DNA of 64,000 nt, from positions 13,216,683-13,280,682 of the forward strand of contig JASXTE010000002.1 of assembly GCA_030280995.1 (NCBI GenBank). The letters are read 5' to 3'. Below are positions 1-13,784 of the stretch, piece after piece. A program made the translations under genes and the position numbers. Under the pieces are notes generated by a model that saw nothing but the letters and a program-made list of their open reading frames with translations, was not told where the DNA came from and did no database searches. The first letter of the stretch is position 1, and every line of letters starts with the position of its first letter. This DNA comes from Hemileia vastatrix (Eukaryota; Basidiomycota; Pucciniomycetes; Pucciniales; Zaghouaniaceae).

Positions 1-1617
1 CTGAAGTGCCACAAGAAATTATATCCTATAAAAAATAAGATAAGAAATAATCAATAGTTAAAATTAAGTGTACCAAATCTGTAAGGGAGAAATATAAAAC
101 AATTAATTAAAAAATAAGTAAGAGCCCAAAAAATCCACCAATTTAACCCCAAACAAATCTTTAAAATAAGTGAGTAATTAAATAAGATTTAAACACTTGA
201 AGTTTTAACTAATTCAATTTATAACATGTTTGATAATAGCCCATTTTAAGTGAGACATAAAAATTAAACTATTTTAATAAAATAATTAGTATAATTAATT
301 AATTAAGTCTGGAACATAAGATATTAATTAATATAACCCATTTTATTAGTGTAAGAATTAAATTAGGTTAAAACAATTTATTAATTTAATATTATTACTA
401 AATTTTAGAATACAAAATTAGTAATTAATTAAATAAAATATTTTGACTAATTTAATACCTTAATGACATAATTATGAGTTAAAAAAGCGCTCAATATTCA
501 TAATTCATATGATATAAAAGTTTTATTTTAATACTTTAATTAAATTTATTTATTTAATTATATTATAAGTTAATATTTTGATTTTTTAACTATGATATAT
601 TTAATAAATTAATTAATAATTTATAAGTATTAAATACATGAAAAATGCGCCAACATTTTATAGAATATAAATTATTTAATGAGTTTTAGTTATATCTATA
701 ATTTATTTAATAATAAATTTAATATAACCCTTATTTTAGTTATATTATAATACAATTGTTATATAATTTTATTATGCAATATAATATTAATTTATATACA
801 TAAAATGCATAATTTTTCGCCCTCATTAAGCTCCAATAGAATAACATACAATTCTCTGGGCTCCTGGTATAGCCTGGCTGACAATTACACTCCCCACTTC
901 CCCCCTATGGCAACCCCATCTGTGTTCTTAAGCCATCTGGCTCCCACCTATTTTTTCCTTACAAGTTCAATTTAATAATATTATTATTCTCCTTAGAAAA
1001 AGGGCTGTACTTATAGAAAATAAGAAACTTTTGTTCATAATTTTTAATCAAATAATATATTAATTCATTGTCAAATCTTAAAAAATTAATTTTAGTTCTA
1101 TAGCTCTACTCAAGTCTTTTTTTGATGTCTCATCAACTCTTGAGAAATGCTTGAATATCTTATATTCCTTTTACCTCAAATACTTCAGGCCCTAATTTAC
1201 CTTCAAAAATTTTGGCAAAAGGATAAAATCTAATTCAACCTTACTAGCTTACTTACTCTATCCCCCTTGTCTATTTTTCTTTTAAATTTCTTATCAACTC
1301 ATGTATACTTCTGAAATTCATCCCACCTCCTAACATCAATTGAGGTATAAAAAATTTTGTTTTTGACTAATATCTATTAAACTCATACTTATTACACAGT
1401 TAAAATTTATAAAATAAAGACAATCTTCATGCTCCTAGCTGGGTGAGATTTTAGGAAGTAAAAATCTTTTTTTCTATTTTTTCTTTTTTTTTGAAATTAT
1501 TTTTCAAAAATTGGAGATATTTCAATTTTTTTTGTTAAAATATTAGAAAAACAAAAAATCTGGTTGTATTGTAAAAATTCAAGATTTTTATGTCAAAAAA
1601 TTTGGGGTACCTTTACA
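1..1617. other. AT-rich intergenic DNA, no gene seen
   Basis: This stretch is very AT-rich, with long runs of TAATTAAT-like sequence in the first 800 bases and mixed sequence after that. No open frame with recognisable protein similarity was found on either strand. The first 15 bases (CTGAAGTGCCACAAG...) resemble 9529-9543, so the window probably begins inside a dispersed repeat. Confidence 0.6.
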
Positions 1618-1867
1618 CACCACACAATATGGGGGGCAGACTTGCTAGCAAGTCCACAACCTTGGACCCAAGCTCACCACAGATTGAACACAAATTGAGC
1701 TATTGATAAAGGAACTATACAATCAGGGATGAACACCACTCAGAAGAATTTTTTTAGGTGGGTGTTCAAGTAGAGTTCAGTATGGGTTCAGTATGAGTTC
1801 AGTCTGAGTTCTATCTGAGTTCAGGTTGAGGACTTGCTAGCAAGTTCACCCCCTATATTGTGTAGTG
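1618..1867. mobile_element. 250-bp MITE with 38-bp terminal inverted repeats
   Basis: The ends are imperfect inverted repeats of about 38 bp. The left end reads CACCACACAATATGGGGGG and the right end is its complement with a few transitions. Both arms contain the self-complementary ACTTGCTAGCAAGT. The flanking trinucleotide ACA appears on both sides (1615-1617 and 1868-1870), which fits a 3-bp target duplication. The interior (about 1765-1825) has several near-tandem copies of GAGTTCAGTAT. No coding capacity is present. The superfamily is not certain; a 3-bp duplication would fit PIF/Harbinger. Confidence 0.75.
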
Positions 1868-3246
1868 ACACATGGTGAAAAATTCCTGAACTAGAGGTCA
1901 AGTTCAGTTTTTGGTTGCAGGATGAGACTCTTGGCCTGATTTATTGAGTGACCCTGTTTTACCCCATCTTATTTATTTGCTTTTCTTACATTGGAATCTC
2001 CTTGGATCATTAAATCTTATCTTCATGGATTCTTTCAAAATATCTATTTACATCTCCTCTTCCCATCACTTACAAGCATATTTGCACCACACCATACCAA
2101 GTTAATCCTCTTCCAAAGGCAAAAAATAAGGTGGGCTCAAAAAGTGACACTCATTGGTTTGTCACAAAATCCCACCTAGGAATGGAATAGGGTCAAAAAA
2201 CTGAGCTAGACATCTAGTTCACCATTTTCCCCCCCTGTGTTTACATGCATGCATACATTGCTTAGCACTTTTTTCTGCTTTTCTTAATATTACAATTTTT
2301 TGATATATTTTGTACTTAAAATTTCCCCAAAAAAATGCATTAAATATGTTTTTCACCATATTTCTAATTGACTTAACCATGGAAAATAGAGGATTAATAT
2401 CAGAAACTCCCTAAAAAGGGCTTGATTATTTTTGAAATTGGCAGGTTTTTCTTGAATCTTTGGTGTTTTTCAGGGGAGAAGAAAGAGTATATAAATTCAA
2501 GGATCATTACTGATTTATGAGATTTTTTTACTTGTCCATTTTATGCATATGGTTAATGAGTTTTTTTTAAGTTTCTCAAATGTTTTCTAGACTGTTATGT
2601 ATTAAAGATTATAAGTATGCATTCAAAAGTTAAACTGGTGCTGATATTTTAGGGATAGAAAACTCTACAGTTTCAATTAAATTTAACATAAAAAAGAAAG
2701 AGAAGAATACTTAATAGTTTAAAATCTTTTAATTATGATCTTACAGATATCTATTCAGCTGTGGCACATTCTCAGCCTATATAAATCCATAAAGAGCCAA
2801 CATTCATTACTTACCTTTGGCTCAGTGCTAGCTTGTAGAGCTCCAGAGAGAAGCAGAGAGTAATTTTGATGCAACATACTTTATATAATTTAATAAATAA
2901 ATAAATAAGTACATTCCATAAAGTACATTACATCTCCCCACTTTTTTATGAGAAAAATTCCCTTATTTCCACTGTAGCCCCCAACAAGAAATAAAAGTAT
3001 GCTTATAATTTTGTAATAGAAGAGAAAAAATATAAAAGATAATGAAGAAAGGGAAAACAAAACACAAAAAAATATTTTATTTTTATTAATTTTATTATTT
3101 AAATGAGATTAAAAATGTATAAACACACACAAATATCTTTTCTTCTTAGCAAAGTAGTAGATGGGCCCAACGCCTTTTTCAAAATTGAAAAAAACATTTT
3201 GAGAATAATATACCTATTCTAAAGTTGCTTTTCTAAGGAAGATTTT
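1868..3246. other. Intergenic repeat DNA without recognisable gene
   Basis: AT-rich sequence with no supportable coding region. It may contain the 3' end and LTR of the decayed copia element that ends near 3247, but no LTR pair could be matched. Confidence 0.5.
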
Positions 3247-6200
3247 TTAATTTAAAATATAGAGGTTTCTGTTTACATGCATTGTTTTTTTAGTGTCAGG
3301 GTTTTCTATGAAATTTGACATAATGCCATTTTTTTCATAAAATATTTTTGTGGGTAGCATATCTGGAAAAAGATATTTGAAGAGATTAGATATCCAGATT
3401 ATATCCTTCATTAAAATCACATGTGGCACATTTTCAGAAGTCATAGAAGAGTCACTAAAAGTCAGTTGGGATCTTGATGTCCAGATAATGAAGGGACATG
3501 AATTGAGAATTAGAAGGTGTCCATATTGCACTCTTTAAAATATTTATTATTACATGTGGCATTAGAGAATGAGAGAAGCTCCAGTGGTAGATCAAGGTTA
3601 AAATAAATATGAAGAGATAGGCTTGAATAATAAAGGAAATAACCCAAAAGGTAATTCAAAGCTATTCAGTGAGTGGCTGTTGTATCTAAAGAGAACCTAG
3701 CAAGAATATTGGAAGTAAAGAAAGATATGGACTAGTTTCTAAAGTTACATAACTGAGTGCTCTTAAAATAAATTGATATTTAGATATATCTATTTCTTCA
3801 TCTTCATCTTTGGAAGTATAATTACTAAACTATTTTGAAGAGGAGACTGTCTTGTGAGTCTTTCAATTCTTCTAAATGAGCCAAAAAAATTAAGATAAAA
3901 AGATTCAGGAACTTCATTGATATATAAACCCACTATTTATTTAAAATACCATCCAAACCATCCTTAAATTCCTTCAAAATTTTCTCATTACTACCAGTAA
4001 CAATACCATAATCTACATTGATACAAGCCATAGCCATACACTCCTTTTTTCTGAGAACATAAAATTGTTTATAATATTAAATTTCCTGATATCCCAGTGC
4101 ATCAAAATTAATGGAAATTTTCTTCCAACAGCATCTTTATGCCTTTTTGTTAACATAGAGCACTATCTTTAGACATAGATAATTGTGTCGTTCTTCAAGT
4201 TGATAGACTTCAGGAAGAAAAACCCAGATGGCTTCATATTTAGTAATAAGAAGATAAGCTTCAGTAATGTCAAAATATCTGACTGGGTAGAAATGGTAAG
4301 CAGCCAGAGTAAGGAGAATTTTTTGAGAAGCAAAAGTGGAAGTAGGAGCAAAAGTTTCAGAAAGATAAATAGCAAATTTTGGAATAAAACCTTTTTCCAA
4401 TTATCTGGATTTTTCAGCCTGAATATTCCTAGGACTGAGTGAAACAAGCATATGAAATATGCTAGACACATGTATTAGAAATGGGGACAATATGTATACA
4501 TAAGTGAAATAAGTCATAGAATAAAGTATATGCCATTAGAATACCTTAAATACATGCATATATCCATCTTTTATAGGTCTTGTGTACTTAATACTAAGTT
4601 GAAATATGATAGGATAGTCTTAATTACCTCAGAAGTAAGGTTACATAATTTTTAAGTAGTCTTAAAGTTGTTTTTTATAATTATAGTGAATTTTGTTATT
4701 TTAAGGATCTTGGGCTGATGGAAATGTGTAATTTCTAGTATGGAGTCTCATTAGCTTTATAGAGGACTGGTAAAATAAAGGGGGACATTAGGGATTTATG
4801 GGTATATAAGGAGGAGTATTTTTGGGCTACTATTCTAGATTCTTTTACATCACATTTTAAACACATAACATATCAATTACAATACATATTCATTAGTACT
4901 TTTAAATTCTTTAAAATATTGTTTCAAATCATTATCTCTATTTTTCTACCAACTGTAAGCTGCATAACATTTATATTAGGTGAGATTAAATTATATTTTA
5001 ATGCTTAATTCGATTTGAAAACACTATTCATAATTGAATATTATAATCTTCTAGACAACTGACTAATCAAGAAATTCACATCTCTGTACTTGAACTCAGC
5101 CTGAGCAGCTTTTTGGGTTTTTGATTGTGAAAACCCACTTTGCATTATTTATTTTGGAGCCTGAGGATAATTTTCTTAATAATCCATGTTTTTCAGCTCA
5201 TTTTTCCAATCTCGATTCTACTTTTGTGAAAAAAGAGGATAAAATAGCTTCTAGGTGAGTATGTGGGATAATAGAAGATTGTGAAATATTCCTTTTTACT
5301 TTTTTAGTGAGATTTTTATTTTAAGATAACAGAGTTTTATAGTTTTTGAAGTCACTAAGTTTTGTGTGATTGAGAATTTATTCAGTGAAACATTAGTTTA
5401 AGGTAATTGAAATACCACACTGTAAGCTGGTAGATGGTTTCCAGGAAAGTTTTCCATAGTTAATTCAAAAAAGTCATTGGAATCCTCATGATAGATTATA
5501 AAAGCTGAATTATTGTTTGAATACTTAGCACATTTAAAAATAAGTCCTCATTGACTTAGCTTGAAAATAGTTTCCTTTTGAATATGAAAAAAAAAATTTC
5601 TTGAATAATTATAAGTTGGCATAATTAAGGTCATAGTGACACATGAGTTGTAGAGGGTTTTGATTAAAAGTTTTGAAAGTAGGAATGGAATTATTAAAAT
5701 GAGCTTCCCACTTCTAAGAAAGTCCCCATAAAAGTTCAGGGGCTCACTTTCAAGCAGGATTGCTTTTGCCATGTCAAGAAATGTTATGTTTCACCATTAA
5801 ACCATGAAATTTTACTCTTCATGATGGGGACAGAAATTCTCAAGTGTGGAAACTATATCAAGAACAATTTTAGCTATTTTCTTATTTTTCATTTTAATGC
5901 TATCTGTACAGGAGACTTAAAGTTTTTTATTTATGATATTTTCAAGTTTTATTTAAAAAAAACTAAACTTCTTTTTCCTCAGATTTTGAATTAAGAAGGT
6001 AAACTTCACAATAAGATGTGGAACTTTTCCTTAAAGTTTTTTCCCATTTAGATCTCTGGAAAATGGGTTCCATTATTCCTACTAGATAATCAAAAATCAA
6101 ACTCATCATAGATTCAGGTCTGGTTTCACAGATGGCATTTACTCTTTTGGTACTTTTAAAATTGAAGAATTATTTACAACTAGTTTTCCATGGTAGAAGA

Positions 6201-8126
6201 TTAAGTGGTAAACCCTGTAAGACACTGAAAGTTTTTACTTACTTGAAAATATTTCCACTGAGATGACCAAGGTTTTTGATCCACTCCATAAGATATCCTT
6301 TTGCTTCTGGAGGGCACTTGATATTCTCATTCTTCTTCTTGAATGATGGTTGCAATGGGTAAATTGAAAAGAGTGGCAACTTATTTTCATGATACTTAGC
6401 AAAATTAATTATATCTAGTACCCAGTTCTTACACCTATTCTCTGGGCAGCACTCAATAATCAAATAAATTTTGTAAAAAAAGTCAATTTTTTTTTCAACA
6501 GATAAACCAAAAACAAAACTGTAATCATTCTGACTAAATAAATAGATCAGCTTATTTCCAACATCAAAAAAGTGAAGGATATCTTTAATAGTGATAAAAT
6601 TATTATTTTATCCTTTAATTTTGATGTTGACTATACTAGTAATGAAAAAAGAGGGAGTATTAGTGGCTGCTTTAATAGGAATAGAATTTTTAAGATATCT
6701 AAAATTTTCTAGGAGACTCAAATTGTCAGCCTAGATATCCCTAGGACTCAGTATTTCTTATACTTAAAATAAGATAACCTTAAGTAAGGTAAGCTTATAT
6801 ATTAAAATCAAGGTTAAAATAATAATATATATGATTATATTACATATATATATAATTATTACTCTATTATATAAATTATAGTAGTTTAAATAGCTTATCC
6901 ATAGCCTAATAATACTTATTAAGGTGTTAATGGAGTCATAATATACTTATCTTAAGTGATACTAAGTAATTATTGACATACATAAGCTTATATGTATACA
7001 TAAATCTCATATTCAGTGAAATATGCAGTATATTATGTATATTTAGGTATAAAAGTGGGTTTTAGCCTCTTAATAGCCTATAACCTTTGTTTTTCTGCTT
7101 ATTTTAGGTCATATGGACGTATCCAGTGGACTCACAACGCCTACAGAAGCACAAACGTCTATTTCAGGTGCATACACTCAGTCTGGACAACTTAATCTGC
7201 TTCCTTGGATAGATATTCACGGATTTATGGGTTGGGAGGTCATTGCTGGGTTAATATGGATGCTTGGGGATGTTATTGGGGGCTTGGAAATTTCATTTGT
7301 TTCTTTATATGCTTTGTGTTTCATTATATTCTCTTTGGATGAGTTATTTTACCTGTTTCTTTATGGTATCCGCTTTTATCTGGATTTTCTATTTATGGTA
7401 TGGGTCTGTGTTATCATTAATTGTGATGGAGGGTCCTTACTGGAGGTCTGGGTGTTGAATATTCTTGAAGTGGACGCCATGGGGAGGTGATGGGCCCTCA
7501 CAGTTCTGTAATTGCTGGGGATAGCAGTGACATCATCTGGATTGAAGGTCTGTGCACTCCAGTGGATTTTGGTATAAGTAAGGGAGGATTTTGACGGTTA
7601 TTAGACATCATTCACTTACTACACTTCAAACAAACATTATAACACAATTATTATTATTCAAAGATATATTATAAAGCCTTTATAAATTGATATTATCTTT
7701 ATATAAGCTATAACTATATTATATTTATCTATTTTCCACCACTAGCATGCATTTAAATCCAAGTATTGTGAGTTTTATTTGAGTATAACTATTTTATTAG
7801 TCTTCACCTGAGGTTTAATCACTAAATCATTCATCAATAAGTAGTAGGACCATAAATAAATACTATTATATCATACTTAAATACTAGATACACTGATACA
7901 AATTTCCAGTTACATAATGAGTATCACCAATTTTAACAATTGCTATCCTGTTATTAACTTCATCAATTGAATACTTCAAAATTTTGAGATCAAGGGTATA
8001 GAATGCTTCATTATTTTCTGGCTTATAATATGATATTTTCATCTGTGAAATAAAATTCTCAAATATGTAAATAACATTTTTGGCATTGGTGGAATGAAAA
8101 TATAGTTTATCCAGTTGAAGAATCAC
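3247..8126 (-). pseudogene. Decayed Ty1/copia gag-pol, split by a solo LTR
   Basis: Reading leftwards, scattered frames match copia pol in the correct order. A protease fragment ends at 7884 (THYVTGN, the family's D-T/S-G-A-THxVTG motif). Then come a pre-integrase piece near 6250 (GHLSGNIFK), an integrase piece at 5548-5772 (MAKAILLES), reverse transcriptase at 4137-4400 (TFAPTSTFAS, FDITEAYL) and RNase H at 3247-3531 (GHLLILN to HVNRNLY). The order and spacing match the intact copia at 59679-63923. Many stops and frameshifts break the frame and the YVDD box is not readable. The protease continues in sense across the inserted LTR at 6724-7898, so it is one element. Gag should lie above 8126 but could not be recognised. 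Confidence 0.8.
6724..7898 (+). mobile_element. Solo LTR (about 1.2 kb) inside the copia relic
   Basis: The unit starts TGTCAG and ends CTGATA, where the related copy at 37959 has CTGACA, so the ends are TG...CA with one C to T change. The 5 bases before it (6719-6723) and after it (7899-7903) are both CAAAT, a 5-bp target duplication. Two partial copies lie at 37959-38692 (inverted) and 38705-39424. No internal retroelement region is attached, so it is a solo LTR. The open frames inside it (for example 7113-7490) are not preserved between copies and are not treated as genes. Confidence 0.8.
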
Positions 8127-8795
8127 TCCTTTTATTCATCTTTTCATGATGAAGATACAGATAAACCAAAAAAATCTGGCAAGTGTATGTTATACTGGTA
8201 TTAAAAATAATGTTCCCCAAATATTTGCATTTGTCAAAAATTTGTTGGATATTAGGTGGTTGATAGCAGTCCAGTTGAAAAATGTGACCAAATTTTGCAT
8301 TAATAATTGCCTCAGCTATATGAGTGAGGGAGGAGAAAATATTCATCTTTTGATAATGAAGATAATTTCACTCTAGTTTCAGGATAATTTTTTGTAAATC
8401 CTCAACTTTCAGATTTGAAGAGTCTTATTGGTGATCAAAGTCAGCCTTGAGAAAATTAAATTTCTTTATGTCCATAATAGGCCCCTGAATTTGACTAAAT
8501 CAATACCACTTTTGATAGCTTTTAGCTATTTGGCTGAAAATGAGAATGTGAAGGAGAAATTTTTTGTATATTTATGATGATAAACATGAGGGAGGTGCAT
8601 TTTTCCATGTTGACTTTGTTGAAAATGAAAAAGTAAGCTTTGAAGAAACTCCTTTCAGTCAATATTTAAAATTTGACATCATTGACCAAGACTTTCAGAA
8701 GTCCGAAGTGATAGGATTTAAGTTTGATATTTAATAAGAAATTGATAAGATAATGTGAAAAAAATGGGCCGATGTAATAATGAATTTAATATAAT

Positions 8796-9470
8796 AGGGG
8801 GTGTCAAACATTAACATATACACCATTCAAGCAAGCTTCAAAAAAGGTACAAAGTAAGTCATTTTAATTTTAATTACATACCCCATTAACTGGTATACTT
8901 CAACAGCATGCTTCTCCCTATACACACCATCTGTTGGGTACATTCCAGCCCCTCAATCACTTCTTCCCCTTAGCTTGATTAGTCAGCATTAGGTGCACAC
9001 ATGCCCATACCTTCAAATTTTTCTTCACCTAATCCTTAAGGGTAAATTTATACATGCACAGTACCTTGTGCAATAAGTATTAAGCCCTCCTAACATCATA
9101 TTCCAACCCTTACATCCTCCCAACCTTGATTACTCTCACTATTATTTTTTTCCTCTAAACACTAACATGACTCCTTCACTTTTTTAACAGCTTCAAAAAA
9201 CCACTGATTCTCTAGCACTTGATCTTTTGGTTGAGTCTGATACAGTGATAAATTTACAGATTTTTTTTCTCACTTACAATACCAAGCTCAAACCCACTAA
9301 ATTTCTACCTCACTATTTAAAGGACTGGCACAAATTTTTGGTATTTCCACAATGGAAGTTAAATACTCTAAAATATCTTGTAAAGTAGAGACTCCCCACA
9401 CCACATTGAATTATAAAATTGACAGAATCTTGAATTGAAAACCTCCATGAGATAGGCACTGCTTAGGCTT
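8796..9470 (+). mobile_element. Left-end fragment of an old PIF/Harbinger element
   Basis: It begins AGGGGGTGTCAAAC next to AAT. It aligns over several hundred bases with the reverse complement of 33301 downwards, including the shared stretches CCTTAAGGG and TATACATGCACAGTAC. From about 9185 it has remnants of the N-terminal transposase region also seen near 32900 (SLALDLLVESDT). The right end was not found. Many C to T and G to A differences separate it from its relatives. Confidence 0.65.
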
Positions 9471-11244
9471 CCACTGCAAACTTACTGAGTCAGAAATTTG
9501 TCAAATATTCCTCATCATGGAAAAGAACTGAAGTGCCACAATAAATTTGGTCTTTTAATCTTTTTCAAATATCACAGTCTGTAAACATGCCCACAGATCT
9601 AGTCTCTTCAGTTGGATTTCAGAAAAGAGGTTCTCACTGAAAACAATGAGAGGGGGGCTTGCATTCAAGTCCATAAAAAATTTTTTACAATGAATTGTGG
9701 TGAGATGAAATGTATACATTAAAAATCTAAAACTAAAAAATCATCTTATGTATTGCATTCTGTAACAATTTTTTTTTCTTTATTCTCTTCTCTTTCTATT
9801 TATCAATCTCACTGTATAAATTTATTTAAAACTATCTATTTTTGTATACATGTATATAGGTACATTTAAAAAAAATTAATCAGAAAATGGAAAAGGAGTT
9901 ATTATTTTTCCATGTATGAGAATAAGTTTATTTCTTAAGTCCCTTCTTTCCCTACTATCACCACCAATTTCAAAATTTCAAAAATTTTTCTGGTTTTCAT
10001 CAATCTATTTTTACAAGGATCCATACAGGTTTCTTATCCATATTGTTTTGTTTTTGTTTTTTTCCATCAGATTCAAGGATCAAAGTTTACAAACACATCA
10101 GAACTGTATCTATATTTTTTGGTTTTTCAAAGTTTCAAAAAAATAAAAATAAGAAGTCTGTTTTAGTAATCTTGTTGAATCAGAATTTTCCTCTTTCATT
10201 TTACTTATATGTACACTTAGGAAGTTTGAATTTTTCTTTTTTGATAGTTAGAGCTTGATTGAGGGATAAAATTAATGAAATGGAGATTAGAGCTTGAATG
10301 GATAAAGCAATTTTCAGATAGAAAATATCTTCCACAGAGGAATGGCTTAAAGGAATTTCCATATTACTTGAAATTACATCCATGTAAAATTCTTTGAAAG
10401 TTTGAACCTGAATTTTTTTGAGATATTTCAATGAATTTTGGATATGAAAAAATGAAAATAATTATTGAATGGATGATAGAAAAAAAATAAAACAAACCTG
10501 AAAATGAAAGATAAAATTGAATTATAATAAGAAAGTGAGCATAAATGAATATAAAAGAAATTTTTCCAGATGAAAATACCAACAATACATAGCAATTTCA
10601 GTAGAACAGTAAACTCAGGAGCCCAAGCATAAAAAGAAACCTCAAAGATTCCTTGAAGAAATAATAACTAATAAATTGAATACTGGTCACTGGAATAGAT
10701 AGGTGCACAGGCAGTGTTCTGAAAAAATGCAACAGTAAAGAGATGGAAGATGAACTAAAGTATACAATGGTAAAAGCTCCAGAATCAGGAATAGTTGGAG
10801 GAAGAGCATCAAATTTGGCAAGACCATGCACCCATTGGCTCTTAGATTCAGCATTCAGTGGAAAAGCAGTTGGAATACAAAAAAGTGAAGCTCCTGAGTG
10901 GGTTTGATAGCACAAACCTATCATTCAAAAAAAGGAGCAAAAAAAATTAGAATTAAAACTATGGAGAGGACAAAATGATTAGTGCATGGTAAACTATGAT
11001 GAATAAAAAAGTGAAATCCTGAAAAAGATTTAGTGAGAGAAGACAAACTGAAATAGAAAAAAGAATTAAAACATGATCTTGATAAGATGATGATAAAAGA
11101 TAAGAAACAGAAAGACTTACAATGATGATGAATATATAAATTTGAGTGGGAGTCCAGGATGATGTGGGGTTGGGGGAAAAGGGGTCTGATGTGCTGTAGA
11201 TTGTGGTGTGGTAGACCAAAGCTGGGTAGGCCTTTGGAGTGCAT
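9471..11244. other. Repeat-derived DNA, no recognisable gene
   Basis: Open frames of about 70-108 codons on both strands are low-complexity (F/S/I/L-rich) and show no family motif. Base composition and CpG poverty match the surrounding transposon relics. Confidence 0.5.
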
Positions 11245-11960
11245 TTTTGGGGGTATATGGTTTGTAGGGTATAGCTGGGGTTATGGTGTTGTTTTGGTAT
11301 TTTTTTGATGTTAGATGCTTAGTTGTGTTTTTGGAGGCTTAAGCTAGGGTCACTTATTATGTCTCAGCTTAATGTCCTTTATTTTCTCTTCATTTTGGTA
11401 TGTGTTATGTGTGATTAGCTTTTTTTTATGTATAGTCACTGTTGTTTGTTGTTTTAGATGGTGTTTATGGTTTTTTTGGGAGTTTAAGGGCCTAAAAGTG
11501 GCTCGCCTGCCTGCCTGCATGTAAACGTATAGAGGCACTTTTATGCATTTAGGAGGGTGGGAAAGCTGGATTTGGCAAGTAAATGGCCTGGAGTGGTCTG
11601 TGCATGGCTGTATGGTGTGTGTGGGGGAGATTTCTAACAGAAGGGGGGCATCATATCTCATTACTTATCTCCTCTTTGTACCTCACCTTTGGTTGGTTTT
11701 GTGTGTTTTGTTATACAAGATCCTATTATTCATTTCTTTTTCTGGTAGTCTGTCTGGGGACAACTATCTTAACTTTCCAAGAAATTAAGAGTATTGATTA
11801 GAGGGACTAACAAACATATCTCCAAATTTTGGCAACAGGTAAATCTCACTTATTTTTATAAAGGGACAGCAGATTTTCTCTCTGGCCTTTCTCCAACTCC
11901 CTTGGTCAAGGTCTTTAGCTAGTACTATAGCACTATCTAAATTTCTGGTTCCCAACATGG
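11245..11960 (+). mobile_element. Probable LTR or leader of a decayed retroelement
   Basis: About 100 bases at 11846-11945 (AAATCTCAC ... AAAGGGACAG ... CTCCAACTCCCTTGGTCAAGG ... TAGCTAGTACTATAG) recur at about 50257-50362 with clear similarity. Both copies sit at the right edge of a G/T-rich, C-poor block. A gag-like decayed frame follows here. LTR boundaries and a primer-binding site could not be fixed, so the LTR call is inference. Confidence 0.45.
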
Positions 11961-12315
11961 GGTGTACAAATCTGTTGGATTTTTGAATATTGGTTGATCT
12001 AGGCTTCTCTCTTTGGTGGATCTCTTTTGGTGAATTTTGGATTTTGGTGCTATATCTCTTTGTGGTTGGTCTAGGGGTCTTCTCTTCTGTTAGATTTGGT
12101 CCCTCCTAGGTCTCTAAGGATATTGGGGCTACATTGGCTATCTTTGATGTATATTGGAGAGTGTAATTGAGAATTTCTAGGATGGTTAGGATAGAGTCTT
12201 GGGATGGGTCAAGGTTTTTGGGGGAGGATGCAAGGGGGTTTTTGGCTAGGTTTGAGGATTCTTCTGAGATTGATGGGGCCTCACTGTTGGATATGGTTAG
12301 GCAAGTGATCTTTTT

Positions 12316-13590
12316 CATTTGTAATAGGGAGGTGTAGAAGGAAGTTATTGGTATGGTAGGATATAGGAGTCAGGATTTGGGGAAGTTGAAGATGGAGATG
12401 GTTAAAAGGTGGCCCACTTCTTTCTCAATGGTGGATCTTCATGGAATTGCTAGGAAATGGGAGTTGGAAGGTGTTTTAACTTCTCCTTCTCAGTATGGGG
12501 AATTTATGGAGTAATTTAAGGAGTCTCTGGATTATCTGGTGTATAATGATATATTACCACATGAATATGGGGCCAAGTATGTATTTTGGAGTGCCATGGG
12601 TAGGGATGTTAAGGCAGAGGTTCTGGATATTCTTTTCAAGGCTTATTTGATGAAATCCCTTCCAAATGGAGAAAGTAGGATTCCTGCTATGGCTGTTTTG
12701 AAGGAGATTATTCTGGAATATTTGGATGGTATGATGGATAGTGATGTGGGATCTGGAGAGGAAATTCTGTTGGATGGTGAGGTTCAGAGGACTGTGGTGG
12801 AAAATTCAGCTTTGGGGAGGTGTTGGAGCCATTAATTTTAAAAGATGGTGATTCTGATGATGTTTTTTAAACTAATTCTTCTTTTCCAGAGGATGCCATG
12901 GGATCTCAGAAATGTGTTTTACTGGATGTTTTGGAGATGTATGCACTAGAAGATCAGGGTATTCCCTCAAAGTTGGATGGATTATGTGGGGAGGACAACA
13001 TGGATGGTCATGATCAGGTGTTTTGGGATATTGGGAAGGAGTCTATGGTCAATAATGGCTGTTTGGAGGAGGATGTGTCTGTTAGATTTTGTGATGGGCA
13101 GAAAGATTCTTTCTTGGATATATTTCTTATGGAGGAAGATTATTATCAGGATTTTCCTTAAAAATTAGAAGATGTCTGCTTGGGGAAGAATTTCACTTTG
13201 ATGTTATGGATGTTATTCTGGAGGATGAAGATTTCTGTAGGGGGAAGAGGTGGATATTGATATTTTGGGTGTTGCTGGTATGGAAGATGATTTTTAAGAT
13301 GTGGGGGATGCTCCAGATGTTTCACAGGGTGGAGAATTAATAGATTCTGGTGATGTGAACTATGGTAGACTCAGTGTATGTAGGAGGATAGAAGATTGTT
13401 TTGGAGGTCTGATGTTGGGATATCAGAATCGGACAAGGGGCTTAGGGAGTTCAGGCCCTAGAGGCAAACTTATTGGTTTCAACCTGGGGATGTCAAGAAT
13501 CTTACTCCTCCAAAATGAGGATAAACTACTTAATTTTTTTTGGTTTTGTTTAATTTGGTCTCTATGTTTTTGGTAAGGATTTATTTTTTT
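12316..13590 (+). pseudogene. Decayed gag-like retroelement frame
   Basis: Three consecutive frames on one strand (12539-12835, 12898-13161, 13301-13576) are separated by stops or small shifts. They read as an acidic, helical protein with stretches such as YGEFME, VFWSAMGRDVKAEVLDILFKAY and LKEIILEYLD. The composition and the position after an LTR-like block suggest a retroelement Gag, but no zinc knuckle or protease was found. The strand is strongly G/T-rich and most stops are TAG, TGA or TAA where W, R or Q would fit. The function call is tentative. Confidence 0.4.
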
Positions 13591-13784
13591 GTCCAATTCT
13601 TATCATTCTCTCTTTTTCAAGTCTCCATTTCAAAAAAAAAAAATTAGTATCATGAAGTTGGAAGAAAATAAAAATTCAAGTGAAGATGGATATTTTATTT
13701 GAAAGAAAATGAAGATAAAAATGATGATCATTGGTTTTAATTAACCTCCAGCATGAGTTTAAACTGAAAAACTTTATTTCTAAA

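Noticed and set aside
7113..7490. 125-codon open frame with membrane-like Leu/Phe-rich sequence, and the related frames at 38363-38590 and 39251-39550
   Set aside because: All three lie in copies of one LTR, in different relative frames and with different stops. The hydrophobic look comes from the T-rich strand.
10598..11244. Two minus-strand frames of 107-108 codons
   Set aside because: Ser/Phe/Leu-rich, no family motif, CpG-poor context and no splice structure; treated as repeat-derived noise.
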